This document shows positions 10,396-21,071 of a stretch of 64,000 nucleotides of DNA, in pieces (positions within the stretch are counted from its first letter, which is position 1; each line of letters starts with the position of its first letter). The position numbers were made by a program, and so were the translations under genes. Source of the stretch: Chrysopilus asiliformis (lineage: Eukaryota > Arthropoda > Insecta > Diptera > Rhagionidae); the NCBI GenBank assembly GCA_964034945.1, contig OZ035963.1, positions 47,976,032 through 48,040,031 on the forward strand. The letters run 5' to 3'. The notes below the pieces were generated by a model. It saw only the letters and a list, made by a program, of their open reading frames with translations, was not told the DNA's origin and searched no databases.

Positions 10396-10523
10396 GTAAA
10401 AACTTTAAAAAATCAGGGTTTCAACCATAGACTAAACTCGCGAAAATCTACATTTAGAATGGGCAATGTAGATTTTCGCAAGTTTAGTCTATGGTCCAAA
10501 ACCTTATTTTTTTAAGTTTTTAC
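10396..10523. repeat. long hairpin (about 58-bp arms, 10-nt loop)
   Basis: The arms 10425-10454 and 10465-10494 pair over 30 bp with one mismatch, around the loop TAGAATGGGC. Outside this the flanks continue to pair imperfectly (AACTTTAAAAAATCAGGGTTT against its right-hand counterpart) to about 10396 and 10523. Transcribed, it would fold like a long miRNA or hairpin-siRNA precursor. A short open frame across it reads both arms and is therefore not trusted. Confidence 0.55.
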
Positions 10524-10617
10524 TAAGAAATCGCAGAACATATATGATGTAATAAAACTATAAAAGAGATGTTTTTATTTTAATTTTGGATTTTATTAGA
10601 AATTTTGATTTACACTA

Positions 10618-11106
10618 AGGGTATTCACAGTCCTCTTTTAAATTGCGGGTAAATTTACCGCTCGGTAATTCAGTCAAATTTAACAGATTTTTACCGAGAC
10701 GTAATTTGGTTCATGTAAAAATGAATTACCGGAGTCGGTAATTGTAGACATGCCTTGAGTCGTGTTTTCCGGCCCGGTTATTCGGTATCAAGAATCAACC
10801 GCGAGTGGCGCTAGTAATGTTTTTAGTTGTCAAATTTTCTCGCTGGTTATCTCCTCGGACTGCAAATTTTTTCAATTTTGATAGCCGTTGCCACAATAGA
10901 AATTCAAAAGAATACATCAAACATGGATTTAAAGGTATGTGACATATTTTACAATCAAATTCGCAGTTCATGATTTGGTCACGTATCCAATAAAAGCGCT
11001 GTTCTCAAATCTGTGCTGTGGGATGTTCACAGCAGAATATTTTCAGTCTTTTAATATTACCGAAAACACCGAATACCCAAAATTAAAAGAGGACTGTGAA
11101 TACCCT
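10618..11106. mobile_element. 489-bp MITE with AGGGTATTCACAG terminal repeats
   Basis: Terminal repeats AGGGTATTCACAGTCCTCTT (left) and its complement on the right, about 26 bp, with TA on both sides. Internally ATGGATTTAAAG is followed at once by a perfect splice donor GTATGTGA (about 10924-10940), resembling the first coding exon of a parent transposon. Several TTACCG motifs near the left end are inverted relative to each other. Confidence 0.65.
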
Positions 11107-11224
11107 TATTAATGTTACTTTGTTGAAGACAAAAAAAAATATTTTTAAAATTTTTGTTTTTCTGTCTACTTATGTGTATATTATGTGTAAAAAGTATCCA
11201 GAAGTGTTAAATAAAATGACACCA

Positions 11225-12475
11225 CTTTTCAGTGGTTTGTAACGCCGCAATTATGACACAGGAACGTAATTCTTACGCAGCAATTTCACAAAAAAGACGC
11301 CCCCAATAACAAAATTAACTATTTCAAGCTTTATGCGAGCGTCATCTGACAGCATTGCATCACACAAATCTTCGAGCGGAGTTTTCCTTCTCGCTCTAAT
11401 GCCTACATAGCTTACCGACCGAACAGAGATGAACAAATAAAAACGTAAACTAAAAGCGAACAAGAAACATCTAATGGCGATAAATTAATGGAAACTTTTT
11501 GTGGAGCATTATTTTATAATGGACTCTTCCTCCGATTGCATTCCGTAAAATCACGGAAGCTAAAAATTTTCGACAATATTGAATCTAAAATTTAAACAGA
11601 TTTTAATGGGCCATCAAATTATTTTTCATAACACATGAATCGAAAATATGCCTTTCGATGCCTCCGTAGCGGGCCGAAAATTGCGTTTTTGGCCCTAGGG
11701 GCGAAAGTGCGATCAGCTGGCCGAAAGTGTGTTTTCGCGACGTGTTTCTCGTACCACAGAATACAGAAAACAAACTTCATAGGCAGAAAACACTAAAGTA
11801 AGCATTACAGCCATATATGCTTCTAACCGAAAATTTATGAATGAAACTGAACGAGTGTGAAGTTAGCTGCACGAGCGAAGTGTGATTTAGTTGAGCATTG
11901 CCGATTTCCATTTTTTGTTATGTTGATTTTTTATTTCAGAGGAGAGAAATTTAAAAATTAAAATCTGTTTTGACCAACATTTCTTAGTAATAAAACGAAT
12001 TTATAGAATATAGTTGTTTTGTTTCTTTTAAAAATTTACGCTTCGCTCGTGCAGCTAACTTCACACTCGTTAAATCGTTGACTTTCGCCCCTTGTTGCGT
12101 AATATACTATTGTTTGTAAAGCAGGAGCGTTGATGTTACTCTAGTGGCAACCATGTCGACTGTATTCCCATTACACGCTTTTTCAAAGTGAAGCTTACAT
12201 TCAGATTCCACCGTCAAATACCGCTCCATCGCTGCAGGATTTTCATGAAGAGAATATTGACCCAAAGACGAATCGTCGATCACCAATTTCCCCATTAAAG
12301 CTATTGTGGCTTTTATTAATCAGTGTGTTCTCGTCACTTCTTACGCTTTTTGTACCTGGATGTGAGTTATAGGTCTAAAACTTTAGACCCGTTTGTGTAA
12401 ATTGCTGCATTTGTAAGCCGCAAAGGACAAATCAGATGTGCCCGTGATTTTTGATGCTATTTGGCAAGACTGTGT
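11225..12475. repeat. repeat G copy 1 (with internal inverted-repeat insertion)
   Basis: About 1.2 kb shared with 32020-33095 (same orientation) and 51165-52960 (opposite). Conserved landmarks are GCGAGCGTCATCTGACAGCA, AGAGATGAACAAATAAAAACG, CGACAATATTG, AACAGATTTTAATGGGCCAT, GCAGGATTTTCATGAAG and TGTAAATTGCT near the end. Part of the right half is open on the minus strand (SLHENPAA is shared with copy 2), but no intact gene is seen. It could be a degraded DNA transposon; unclassified. Confidence 0.6.
11698..12091. mobile_element. inverted-repeat element inside repeat G copy 1
   Basis: Outer ends GGGGCGAAAGT (11698) and ACTTTCGCCCC (12081-12091). Inside, a perfect 30-bp inverted repeat (11851-11880 with 12041-12070) begins ACGAGTGTGAAGTTAGC. 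The other repeat G copies lack this block, so it is a later insertion. No coding sequence. Confidence 0.55.
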
Positions 12476-12509
12476 GACAGATCGAGCATAAAGAACGGTG
12501 CACGATTTT

Positions 12510-12835
12510 GCCCCCTTATACTAACTTTTGAATCAGTGTAGTTTTCATTTTGGTTATTGAGTACTTTTTGGAAAGGGCACAGTCTCTAGTTTCATCCATA
12601 TATCGCGTCAAGAGCCACCGGATTGCAGGGGGATGGTGAGGGGTTCGTGATTTTTTACAGAAATCATGGCATAAATGGAAGTTGTGCCCACGAGAAAGTT
12701 CGTTAACCCTTCCCCACCCCCCTTCAATCCGGTGGCTCTTGACGCCATATATGGATGAAACTAGAGATTGTGCCCTTTCCAAAAAGTCCTCAACCAAAGT
12801 GAAAACTACACGGGTTCAAAAGTTAACCCAGGGGC
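12510..12835. mobile_element. foldback element with about 125-bp inverted arms
   Basis: The left arm (GCCCCCTTATACTAACTTTT...GAGCCACCGGATTG) pairs with the right arm read from 12835 backwards, including GGAAAGGGCACA, CTAGTTTCATCCATATAT and GTCAAGAGCCACCGGATTG. The loop is about 75 bp. Frames open through the arms are mirror images of each other and are not genes. Confidence 0.7.
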
Positions 12836-13672
12836 ACGAAAAACACTATTTCTTGCATGGTTATTTCGCGTTATAACTCAGTACAGTGCTACCCCGTTTA
12901 CAGAAAAAAATTGTGGCGATATCTTTTAAGCGCGTCTTTAAATTCAAAATTTGGTACACTGTTTACACAGAAGCATGTTGTGGGCCTCTGAAAATTTAGA
13001 CCTGAAGCCAAAGGCCGACCCGTGGGAGGCGTCCTTTAAAAATAAAGAGATTCTCTCGAAAGTTGTTATCAAAGTGATTTCTCGATCTTGTTCGGGGTTT
13101 CTCAAAATTTAACCCGGCAATTGGGAGTCTTAGGATTTGATAAAATCATGTTGAGATAAGATGAACTGATGAAATTTTAAAGCCTGATTTTGACCTCAAG
13201 ACACTACCCCATTATTGTGAAATTTTTGTAATCGATTTTTTATTACTAAAAAAAGCAGTGCAATATTTTTAATACCACATATAAGAAATTAAAAACTTGT
13301 GTTAGCCACGTATAAGAAAATTTTATTTGAAACGTTTTATACAAAAAAGCTAATCATTGAACTAGACTCACATAATTCGCTTTTAAAGATAAAATTTTAA
13401 AAAAATATTTTATTTAGAAGCAATACCAAATTTCAATCAAATCTTATCTCAACTAACTTTGACCCTTTTAATTCGATGGTATGGAATAAATCATTCAAAG
13501 CGGACCGCAGCAATCTGTGGACAAATAAATCAGCCGTGCATTTGTAATAAATTTATTTCTGTTATTCGAACAACCGACCACCTTCCAGGATAAACGAATA
13601 TATGGTATCCAGAAATACCTTGAGATTCCGGCAGGTGCTAATAGCCAAACATTTATCAGCATCGTATCCAAC
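12836..13672. other. no gene recognised; possible 3' end of next gene
   Basis: A+T-rich DNA. On the minus strand just below 13673 a splice donor-like GAGGTAATA and downstream acceptor-like CTCAAG and CCACAG could extend the gene at 13673-14107, but no choice can be made. Confidence 0.3.
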
Positions 13673-14107
13673 TCATAACAATCCCAAAAATTTTTGGCGT
13701 GCTTTATTACCTCGAGACATGTAAAAGAAACCAAATTTGACCAAAACAAAATAACAAAAAAAATGAAAAGGGATGAGGAACGTATAAACGATCAAACAGG
13801 CGAAATATGAAAGAATTTCTTTTTTCCTTTGATCACCCGGAGACATCATTTTCTTACAAGAAATTACAGAAGGATCACAGACTGCTGGATATTTCGGTAG
13901 TTGTGTTTCGAGGCATTTTGACTTATGAGGATTATCCGTCATATCAGACATTTCACCCTTGACTCCGCTTAATGTTATTATCGTGTGGTTATATGATCTG
14001 AAATATATAGTGGTATAAGGAAGATCATCTCGATCATTGATATCCGAAAACATCGTACTGCGAGCTATTAGAAGTGTCCACAATATATTGAGTTTGGTAC
14101 CTGACAT
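13673..14107 (-). CDS. hypothetical single-pass membrane protein
   Basis: A 144-residue frame starting at ATG 14107. A moderately hydrophobic N-terminus (KLNILWTLLIARSTMF) could be a signal peptide or anchor. A polar middle with three or four Cys (KCLETQ, AVCDPS, SCKK) and N-glycosylation sites follows, then one strong membrane segment of about 30 residues (YFACLIVYTFLIPFHFFCYF...). After it comes a short basic tail. That layout suits a type I plasma-membrane protein. A donor-like site (CGAGGTAATA) lies right after the membrane segment, so the tail may be spliced differently. I do not recognise the family. Confidence 0.4.
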   Translation of the reverse strand: MSGTKLNILWTLLIARSTMFSDINDRDDLPYTTIYFRSYNHTIITLSGVKGEMSDMTDNPHKSKCLETQLPKYPAVCDPSVISCKKMMSPGDQRKKEILSYFACLIVYTFLIPFHFFCYFVLVKFGFFYMSRGNKARQKFLGLL

Positions 14108-14818
14108 TGGTGTATTGAATTCCAAATTAATCGGATGTCGGTCCTAATAAGATTTAGGAGGGCATCTAAGAGACAAGCGATTTGTTTCTTTTTAATTTTC
14201 TAATATTTTTCTAACAATTTTTTTTCATCCTGGGATTTTGTGATTTTATATTTCGAAGCATATTTTGGATATTTTCATGCTTTGGTGTCGATCAGAATGA
14301 TTTCACGTCCGAACGAATAAAATAACGCAGTAAATCGACGGAAACGATATTTTTCTTACAACAAACGTCTGGGTTTTTTTCTGCTTCAAAGGCGAGGATA
14401 AATTGAAGAGGGTCTGGTTGTAATCTTTCAGGTGTTTGACAAATTTCATGTCACGATTTTTGGTTCGAATACTTCTTGAGAAACTGTGGGTCCCATCGAT
14501 TGATAAGAATTGAAGTATTATTTTATCGATCGAATTAAATTTCGAAAAGAATCGTGCTTGGGGTTTTAAATTGTGATACTTTAAATATTTTTTTTATTTC
14601 AAAAAATCGTCGGACCTTTATTTCGACGTAAAGAAATCGGTTGTTCTCCAAGTCATTTAAAATCTCTATGCAAAATTTGCGAGATCAAAAATAATAATAA
14701 TTGAACAAAGACCCAATTTAAAAAAAAAATCGCTAACATCCTTTTATTCCTTAAATTTTTAGGATATGTTAACTTAAATTTTTTTATGGAATGTCAGACA
14801 TATACAAAATATCAATTA
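14108..14818. other. no gene recognised
   Basis: A+T-rich upstream flank of the previous gene and unassigned DNA; no repeat family or clear promoter motif. Confidence 0.35.
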
Positions 14819-14832
14819 AGTTGTGTGATATC

Positions 14833-15782
14833 CTATTGGAATTTCTCGGCTTATAAGGTCTGCAAAAACAACAAAATTATATTATTTTTGCAGAAGTTTT
14901 CACATCCAAATTTCCCCCCAACAGGTCGGACATGTCTGCCCTGAAAACCCATCAGGAGCCTGTTTCTGGTAAGGAAAGCTGGCTCACCGTCATCAGAGCC
15001 TGCTTTGCTAGCTTCCACGCAGGCTTACAGTAGAAATTCCAATAGGATTAAATGCTAAAAGGTTGAGTATAAACCATGAATCAGAAATGGTTCAATGGTT
15101 AAACACTAACAGCCTTATTAATAAACGTTAGTTAACTTTTATCAATGGTTTACGCAGTGGATAACTCGAAATTCTTATTAATAAAAATTTTTAAGATTTA
15201 ACTGACGTTAGTTAACTCTCTGTTAGCTAACATACCGATTCCCTCGAGTTAACGAGTTGATAACTCTTGACGGCACATAACTCTTGCAATAATGACTATA
15301 AGAAACAATGATCCATTAAAAAAATGCAATTTATGTTATTATAATTATATTACCTTATCACTTGAACACCAATTTTCTGATCGCTTTCGTTAAATTTTTA
15401 AATTTTCCATTTTTAATTACTTTGCAGTGAATCACCATTAAAATAAAAACATTAATTTCACTCCTATTTTAATATTGTCTCCAAGGAAACGGATTTAAAA
15501 AACCAAAATATGACTTATTTTAATATCGTCTCCAAGGAAACGGATTTAAAAAACCAAAATATGACTCAAATGTAAAAGATTTTCGTATTTTTTGGTACAA
15601 TTCAGCACAAGGGTTGCCTTATTCAAACTAAATTTTTAAATAAAATACGAGTTAGCTATTATATGGAGGAAAAATTTTTATTAATAAGAATAGTTAACTA
15701 ATGTATAAGTTTGCTATCTCGGAGTTAGTTAGCACATGAGTTATCTCCGTGTTAGGGATTTTTTATTAATAAGGCTGTAAAT
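14833..15782 (+). mobile_element. repeat F copy 2, split by a MITE
   Basis: Flanked by an exact 14-bp direct repeat AGTTGTGTGATATC (14819-14832 and 15783-15796). The left part reads CTATTGGAATTTCTCGGC and includes a 15001-15050 segment ending in the inverted GAAATTCCAATAGG. The tail ends TGGTTAAACACTAA, as in copy 1. Without the inserted MITE (15110-15777) it is about 280 bp. It has the same ends and similarly long target duplication as copy 1. Confidence 0.7.
15110..15777. mobile_element. 668-bp MITE with TAA duplication (Harbinger-like)
   Basis: Terminal repeats CAGCCTTATTAATAAA / TTTATTAATAAGGCTG, with TAA on both sides (15107-15109, 15778-15780). Subterminal GTTAGTTAACT and GTTATCTC motifs recur. 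It contains a 51-bp tandem duplication (15465-15515 and 15516-15566) with a single difference. The 3-bp TAA duplication fits PIF/Harbinger. It interrupts repeat F copy 2. Confidence 0.7.
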
Positions 15783-15796
15783 AGTTGTGTGATATC

Positions 15797-16322
15797 GTTA
15801 ACCCAGATTTTAAGTCGTTAAAATAAGGTGACCATAAGTTCCAGAGTAGCCAGAACCGCTGGAAATCAGAAATGTTCTTCCAGCGACCAGGAAAACAAAC
15901 ATTTTTCCAGATAATTTATCTAACACTAAAAATTTAATTTAATCACCAAATATACAAAACATACTCTTGATAAGCTGAGATTGCTGGAAGTCATAGTTTT
16001 TTCACCTGCGGTACATTTTTTCAATGAGTTTCAATTGTTGGAATTTTCAGTTGCAGTTATTTAAAGACAAAAACGGAGATATTTTGTAATTTTTAATTGC
16101 CTTTTCCTAGGTTGCTGTTGTTAGTTTTCGTTCCAGTCATTTTTTATCTATTAGATAATAGGCTTGTTGTCTGTCTATCTATTCGCTGAAAACTCGAGAA
16201 CAAAAAAACCGATTTGGATGAAACTCTCAGGGAAGCTTACTAGCGACAATGAGCGTGTTTTAGATTATGGTACTCAAGATTCCCCTTCTTTTTTACCAGT
16301 TTGTTTGAATTCTGTATATATG
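15797..16322. other. no gene; Helitron-like scrap
   Basis: Mostly unassigned. At 16163-16260 TTGTCTGTCTATCTATTCGC, followed by AAACTCGAGAACAAAAAAACC and GATTTGGATGAAA, resembles the start of small Helitron-like repeats, but no ends are found. Confidence 0.4.
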
Positions 16323-16765
16323 CAGTGGTGGCTCGATAATTCGGACACTTGGTAATTCGGACACCTCAGTAATCCGGACAGAAAGTTTTTAATATTAAAG
16401 ATTCTGTAATTCGCACATAACACAAAAAGTCTGACTTATGTATAATACATAACGTATAATACGAACATATGTATAATACGAATTATATCGCGATTAACGG
16501 TATAATACGAATACAAATACGTATATGTATGTACGTAGAATTTGGCTATGTTTATTCAGTTTTCTTTATATTCTTGTTCAGAGAAAGTTGCTTTTTCAAG
16601 TGCTCTATTATAACATTTTTTTTTAAAAGCTAACTATGGCTCCAATTAATAAAATCAAACACAATTTCCTAACAATAAAAGAAAAACTTGAAATTTTAAA
16701 TAAATTAAAGAAAGGCATTAGCGTTATAAGACTGGTACTAGAATATAATAAAAACTGAAAGGTAA
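16323..16765 (+). pseudogene. pogo/Tigger-type element, 5' end only
   Basis: The terminal repeat CAGTGGTGGCTCGATAATTC begins at 16323 and continues with two more ATTCGGACA units, typical of Tigger-like pogo elements. At 16636 an ATG opens a CENP-B/jerky-type DNA-binding N-terminus: MAPINKIKHNFLTIKEKLEI, then LNKLKKGISV and LEYNKN before a stop at about 16756. The rest of the transposase and the 3' end are absent; a repeat A fragment follows at 16800. It would have bound transposon ends via a helix-turn-helix. Confidence 0.75.
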
Positions 16766-16799
16766 GTCATTGTAGCTATAATTAGCTATAATTCTGTTC

Positions 16800-17064
16800 A
16801 TGGTCCATTTTTGCCCATTAACGAACTTAGCCTTGCATTTTACGAAAAACGAATCTGCGTAAAATTTCAAGTCTGTAGCTCCATCCGTGCGCCCGCAATC
16901 CGCGCCACAGACGGACAGACGGACGGACGGACATGCAAAGTTCAATTTTTTTTTATTATTCTAAACACACTGGTGTAATTCATCTTTGTGTGTGATGACG
17001 GGATCTTGGCGTTGCAAACGGTAAGGCAAATTTAATATGTCCTTTGGTTTCACCATATGGGTAT
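16800..17064 (-). mobile_element. DINE-1/Helentron-like repeat A, truncated
   Basis: Minus orientation, from ATGGTCCATTTTTGCCC to CACCATATGGGTAT, with a short GACG run at 16910-16931. It lacks the half that carries the GCTTTTGTTATG end. Confidence 0.75.
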
Positions 17065-17423
17065 AAAGATTGCTGTTGATGGGTCACGGCGTCTGCTTTT
17101 GATGGGTTGCAACGTAAAAACCTTACAAATGTTGCAGTTCATCCATGGTTCGCAATACATGTAAAAACTGTTGGTGTGAAGCAGGGAAGAAATTGTTATG
17201 AAACCTCAATTGAGGAGGTCCAGCCTGTTCGAGAGCTGTAGCGCCGAGGATGATGATGATCTTAATAACGGTAAAGATAGCGGACCACGGTGAAAGATAA
17301 AATTGTGGAAAATATTAATTTTTTCAATTCACCTCAGAAAAATCGCTAGTAATCGCAAAAAACTGAGTTTTACGGTTTTTTGATGGACTATAATTAAAAA
17401 TAAATTGACTATTTTTATAATAA
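17065..17423. other. no gene; short unassigned fragment
   Basis: A relatively G+C-rich stretch (17080-17270) includes an open run of about 25 codons ending in a stop (KTVGVKQGRNCYETSIEEVQ). It may be a scrap of a retroelement or gene; no family is recognised. Confidence 0.25.
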
Positions 17424-17777
17424 ACTAGCGGACCCTACGTTTGCAGCTAAAAGTTTTTTGTATAAATTTTAGAATGTCAAAAAACTATAAATAACTTAAA
17501 AAGCTTTGGGGAAAAACGTTATCCTTACAGGACCTTCCGTTTCGAATTTTGAAATTCCAACACCGGATTCGTGATCAGCGACCCCAAAAACCCCATAATG
17601 GCAATTTTTCCGGAGAAAAATGGGAAGAAGGATATTTGCGTTATCCTTACAGGACCTTCCGTTTCGAATTTTAAAATCTAACATAGCTAAAAACCTTCTC
17701 CTGGCAACGCAGATCATTTTGCAAAAACCCGCGTCAAAATCGGTCCAGTAGTTTTTGAGTTTTGTAATCTCAAACGC

Positions 17778-17824
<47 letters not shown>

Positions 17825-17846
17825 TCCATTTTTATATATATAGATA
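17424..17846 (-). mobile_element. non-autonomous Helitron, family C copy 1
   Basis: On the minus strand it begins A|TCTATATATATAAAAATGG, has (GTCT)n, GATTACAAAACTCAAAAACT, then internal units containing CGAAACGGAAGGTCCTGTAA. It ends GTAGGGTCCGCTAG|T. The A|TC...CTAG|T insertion is canonical for Helitrons. Confidence 0.75.
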
Positions 17847-18950
17847 AATTTAACTCCTTAGTAGTAAAATTTACTATTTTGTAGTTCAATTGACAATTTT
17901 TGTAATTGACATCAACTATTTTAGTTATAGTCTCGACTACCAATTATAAAATATTTCGATTTACAATTTTTTTCTTTGCATGTATATTTCGAGAACTGTT
18001 TGAGATATTGAGTTCTATTAAAAAACAAAAGTGTAGGCAATTTTATTGTTTTCAGCTTTCGTGATACACAAGACTACTGAAAACGCGTAATTTCGAAGTA
18101 AATCGTAAAAAACAAAATTGCTATCTCTAAAAAGACGTTATTTCGGCTACTTCCGGCTATCGGATTTCCGCGAAAAGTTGAAAGCATGGTATCTCACTTC
18201 AGCACCAAACATCCCTGTAAATTTTCACGTCTCTAGCTCCAGTAGTTTTTGAGAAATCTTGTACATAGACTGACAGACAGACTGACAGACATTTTTGTAA
18301 TATGACTCGAATCGACTCAGGAGTGCTCGGCAAATCTGTATTCGGTAAAATGAAGAGGTTGAAATTTTTCATGAATACTTCGTATAAGAAAGTAAAAGTA
18401 TTTTTTTCTAGTGATTCCTTTTGAGTGGGTTCTGAAGTTATTTCATACATATTTTTCGCACAACATAGGAATAATAATCCCATCGAATTACCAGAATTTC
18501 AAGTTGATAAAATTATATATTAAAGCCAATAGCAAAACAAAAATAAATATTTCTAAAATTTCAAATGAGAAAAAATAATTTTTTTGGCTTCCAGCATCGA
18601 TTTTCAATCAATTTTATCGATCCAATTTATCATTGACTACCCAATTGGAATTCCTTACATCAAATCACAATAAAAAACAGTTTTATTACCATTTCCAATA
18701 AAAATTTCCCCGTAAAATCTTTGGAAAATCATTAAAGGACCCTCAAATAAACTGATTTCTTTTCGATTATAAATTTCTCTCATGTCACGCAAAAGATATA
18801 AAATATCAGACGAAGAAAGTTGTCGAAAGAAGAAGAAAATAAGACAAGTAGTCGCAGTTAATTGAATCCTTTTTTTCGTTTCGGTTTTTGTAGTTTTACG
18901 ATCGTTTTACAAATTCACTTCGTGTTAATTGGGTAACTATCTCGACCATT
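17847..18950. other. no gene; GTCT-containing scrap
   Basis: 18225-18330 holds AGTAGTTTTTGAGAAATCTT and a GACAGACAGACTGACAGAC run typical of degraded Helitron- or H-like repeats. The remainder is unassigned A+T-rich DNA. Confidence 0.35.
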
Positions 18951-18953
18951 CTA

Positions 18954-19150
18954 TCGTGCGCCGTCATTATCGTTGTTTTTGTCATCGTTCATTTGGCCCC
19001 TTTTCATATATGGATCCTGTGTTCGTCGTGTCTTGAAAGATTTGCATCCCTTTCTTCCCGTCGCGATTGTGCTTCCTTGAGGAGCGTCTTTTGGGGGAAG
19101 CTCCTTCGACTGCTGAACATTTCGCTGGTATATATCTGACTGGTATAACA
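18954..19150 (-). CDS. possible coding exon, unrecognised
   Basis: A G+C-richer stretch with two overlapping open frames on the minus strand. The longer-looking one is hydrophilic and basic (RKGCKSFKTRRTQDPYMKRG) and ends in an acidic Asn/Asp tail before a stop. Acceptor-like CCAG sites lie upstream. Neither the family nor the exact ends can be set. Confidence 0.22.
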
Positions 19151-19173
19151 AGAGGACTATAAGACATGGCCAA

Positions 19174-19873
19174 CTTGAGTGGTTATGACGTGTGGAGCTA
19201 AAACGTTATTAGATTCTTAGGAACATTCAAATGGAATGGAAAATCGACTTGTGTAGAACTTAAGACTATTCGCATTTGGTTATAAATATTAGACGTTCAG
19301 ACAATAAGAGCCAAAGATTTATGGTATCTTTTTAGATTTTCGGATAAATTACGAGACTATGAGGAACTATTGGTTCTATCTACGAGATGACTCTTTTGAT
19401 TGCTTCTTAATTTCTTAGCGACACATTTTTTTCTGTGTTTTCTTTCGTGCTTTTTGGAAAAGTCGTAAAGATTTCAAGTCCGATTGTACTGTCGAAACAG
19501 TAGTTTATCGGATAATATTTTATGGCATTTCATTATTTATTTTGTCCATTTTTCTAAAACCAAAAATTGGAGAGTTTTAGATTTTATATATTGGTTTTTG
19601 GCGAAAGGATCAAAATACAAATATTGAAACTTCCACACCCATATGAAAAAATCGTTGAAAAATTGGAAAAAAAGTTTATAATAGCGGTTATACAAAATTT
19701 GTTCTCAAATTCAAGCAAAATATTATTGAATCTAACACGTTTGTACCTTTTGAATGCATATAAAAATTCCTAGAAGAATCGAAATCACTTTTTGCGATTG
19801 GTTTTTAGCAGATAACGAAACAAATTTTAATCGGGTTTATAGAACGTTTTAAATTTGTAAGAAAGCGATTTTT
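19174..19873. other. no gene recognised
   Basis: A+T-rich unassigned DNA. A short frame near 19567-19773 has no supporting features. Confidence 0.35.
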
Positions 19874-20462
19874 ATACCCGTATGGTGAAACCAAAGGGTA
19901 TATTAAATTTGCCTTACCGATTGTAACGCCAAGATACCGTCATCACAGAAAAAAATGAATTACATCAGTGTGTTTAGAATGATAAAAAAAAACTGAATTT
20001 TGCATGTCCGTCCGGTTGTCTGTCCTCTGTCCGACCGTTCGTCCATCCGTCCATCCGTCTGTAGCGCGGATTGCGGACGCACGGATTGAGCTAGAGACTT
20101 GAAATTTTACGCAGATTCGGTTTTCGTAAAATACAAGGCTAAGTTCGTTAATGGGCAAAAATGGACCATTAGGGAGGGTGGTACCCCCTATACGAACAAA
20201 AACGTTTTCTGTGAATATCTCGAAAACGGTGAATCTAATGAAAAAAGTGCAAGAACAAAAGTTATTTAGGATATGATTCTACATAAAACTCCCATACATC
20301 AAAATCCGATTGGAAAAAATTTTAAAAATTCTTATTGGAAAGTTTGACTTCAAAGTGGAATTTTGATACAACTGTTCGCGGTTCGCTTAAACTTCGAACA
20401 ATGCCATATCACCATACGGGTTTTCAATAATTGCCAGATTAGCAATTCTAGCTTTTGTTATG
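19874..20462 (+). mobile_element. DINE-1/Helentron-like repeat A, near full length
   Basis: Begins ATACCCGTATGGTGAAACC after TTT, with GGGTATATTAA about 20 bp inside as an inverted echo of the end. It then has CCGTTTGTAACGCC-type sequence, a short GTCY array, GGCGCACGG-type sequence and a tail ending GCTTTTGTTATG before TTC. Compared with other copies, the array is short and degenerate (GTCCATCC). Confidence 0.8.
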
Positions 20463-20796
20463 TTCTTTAAAGTTTTTGATTATGACTTACATATTTTATT
20501 ATGATTTTTAAGGGTAGAGCAAACAATTTTTATAATTCGCTGGTTACTTCATCTTAACACATTTCGTGCCACGTCATATGTGTATGAAGGCTACAGATGA
20601 ATAAGAACTAAAAAAATTGAAAATTTCACTTTTGGATCATGTTGCATGGAAATGTAGTGACATATTATGAACCAGTAGCCTCTGCCAAATGTATGTGCAT
20701 AGTTGGTTTTCGGAAATAGCTGTGAAAGTACCGAAAGGAATAAAAATAAAGTTTTGAAGATCCACTTTGATAAAAATCAGCTTGGCACGCAATGTG
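20463..20796. other. no gene recognised
   Basis: Unassigned DNA between two mobile elements. Confidence 0.35.
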
Positions 20797-21003
20797 TTAA
20801 TATATAAAAATGGATGTCTGCCTGTCTGTCTATCTGTTTGAGATTACAAAACTCTGGACCGCGGTTTTTTACAAAATGAGCAGGTTTTTAGCTATGTTAG
20901 ATTTCAAAATTCAAAACGGAAGGTCCTGTAAGGATAACGCAAATATCCTTTTTCCTATTTTTCCCCGGACGAATCGGCATTATGGTGTTTTTGGGGTCGC
21001 TGT
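20797..21003 (+). mobile_element. non-autonomous Helitron, family C copy 2, 3' truncated
   Basis: Starts AATATATAAAAATGGATG, has GTCTGCCTGTCTGTC, GCAGGTTTTTAGCTATGTTA and one CAAAACGGAAGGTCCTGTAA unit. It breaks off after GGGGTCGCTG, where three GTTAAGAACA-like repeats begin (21003-21035). No CTAG end. Confidence 0.7.
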
Positions 21004-21071
21004 TAAGAACATGTTAAGAACAAGTTAAGAACATGTGATTTTTTCTCTTGACCGTTTTCTCTTTAATAACA

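Noticed and set aside
10258..10515. 85-codon plus-strand frame
   Set aside because: Its second half reads through both arms of the hairpin; no family marks and no coding-like composition.
12516..12876. Two similar peptides on opposite strands (both with RWLLTRYMDETRDCALSKK-like text)
   Set aside because: They come from the two arms of the foldback element at 12510-12835.
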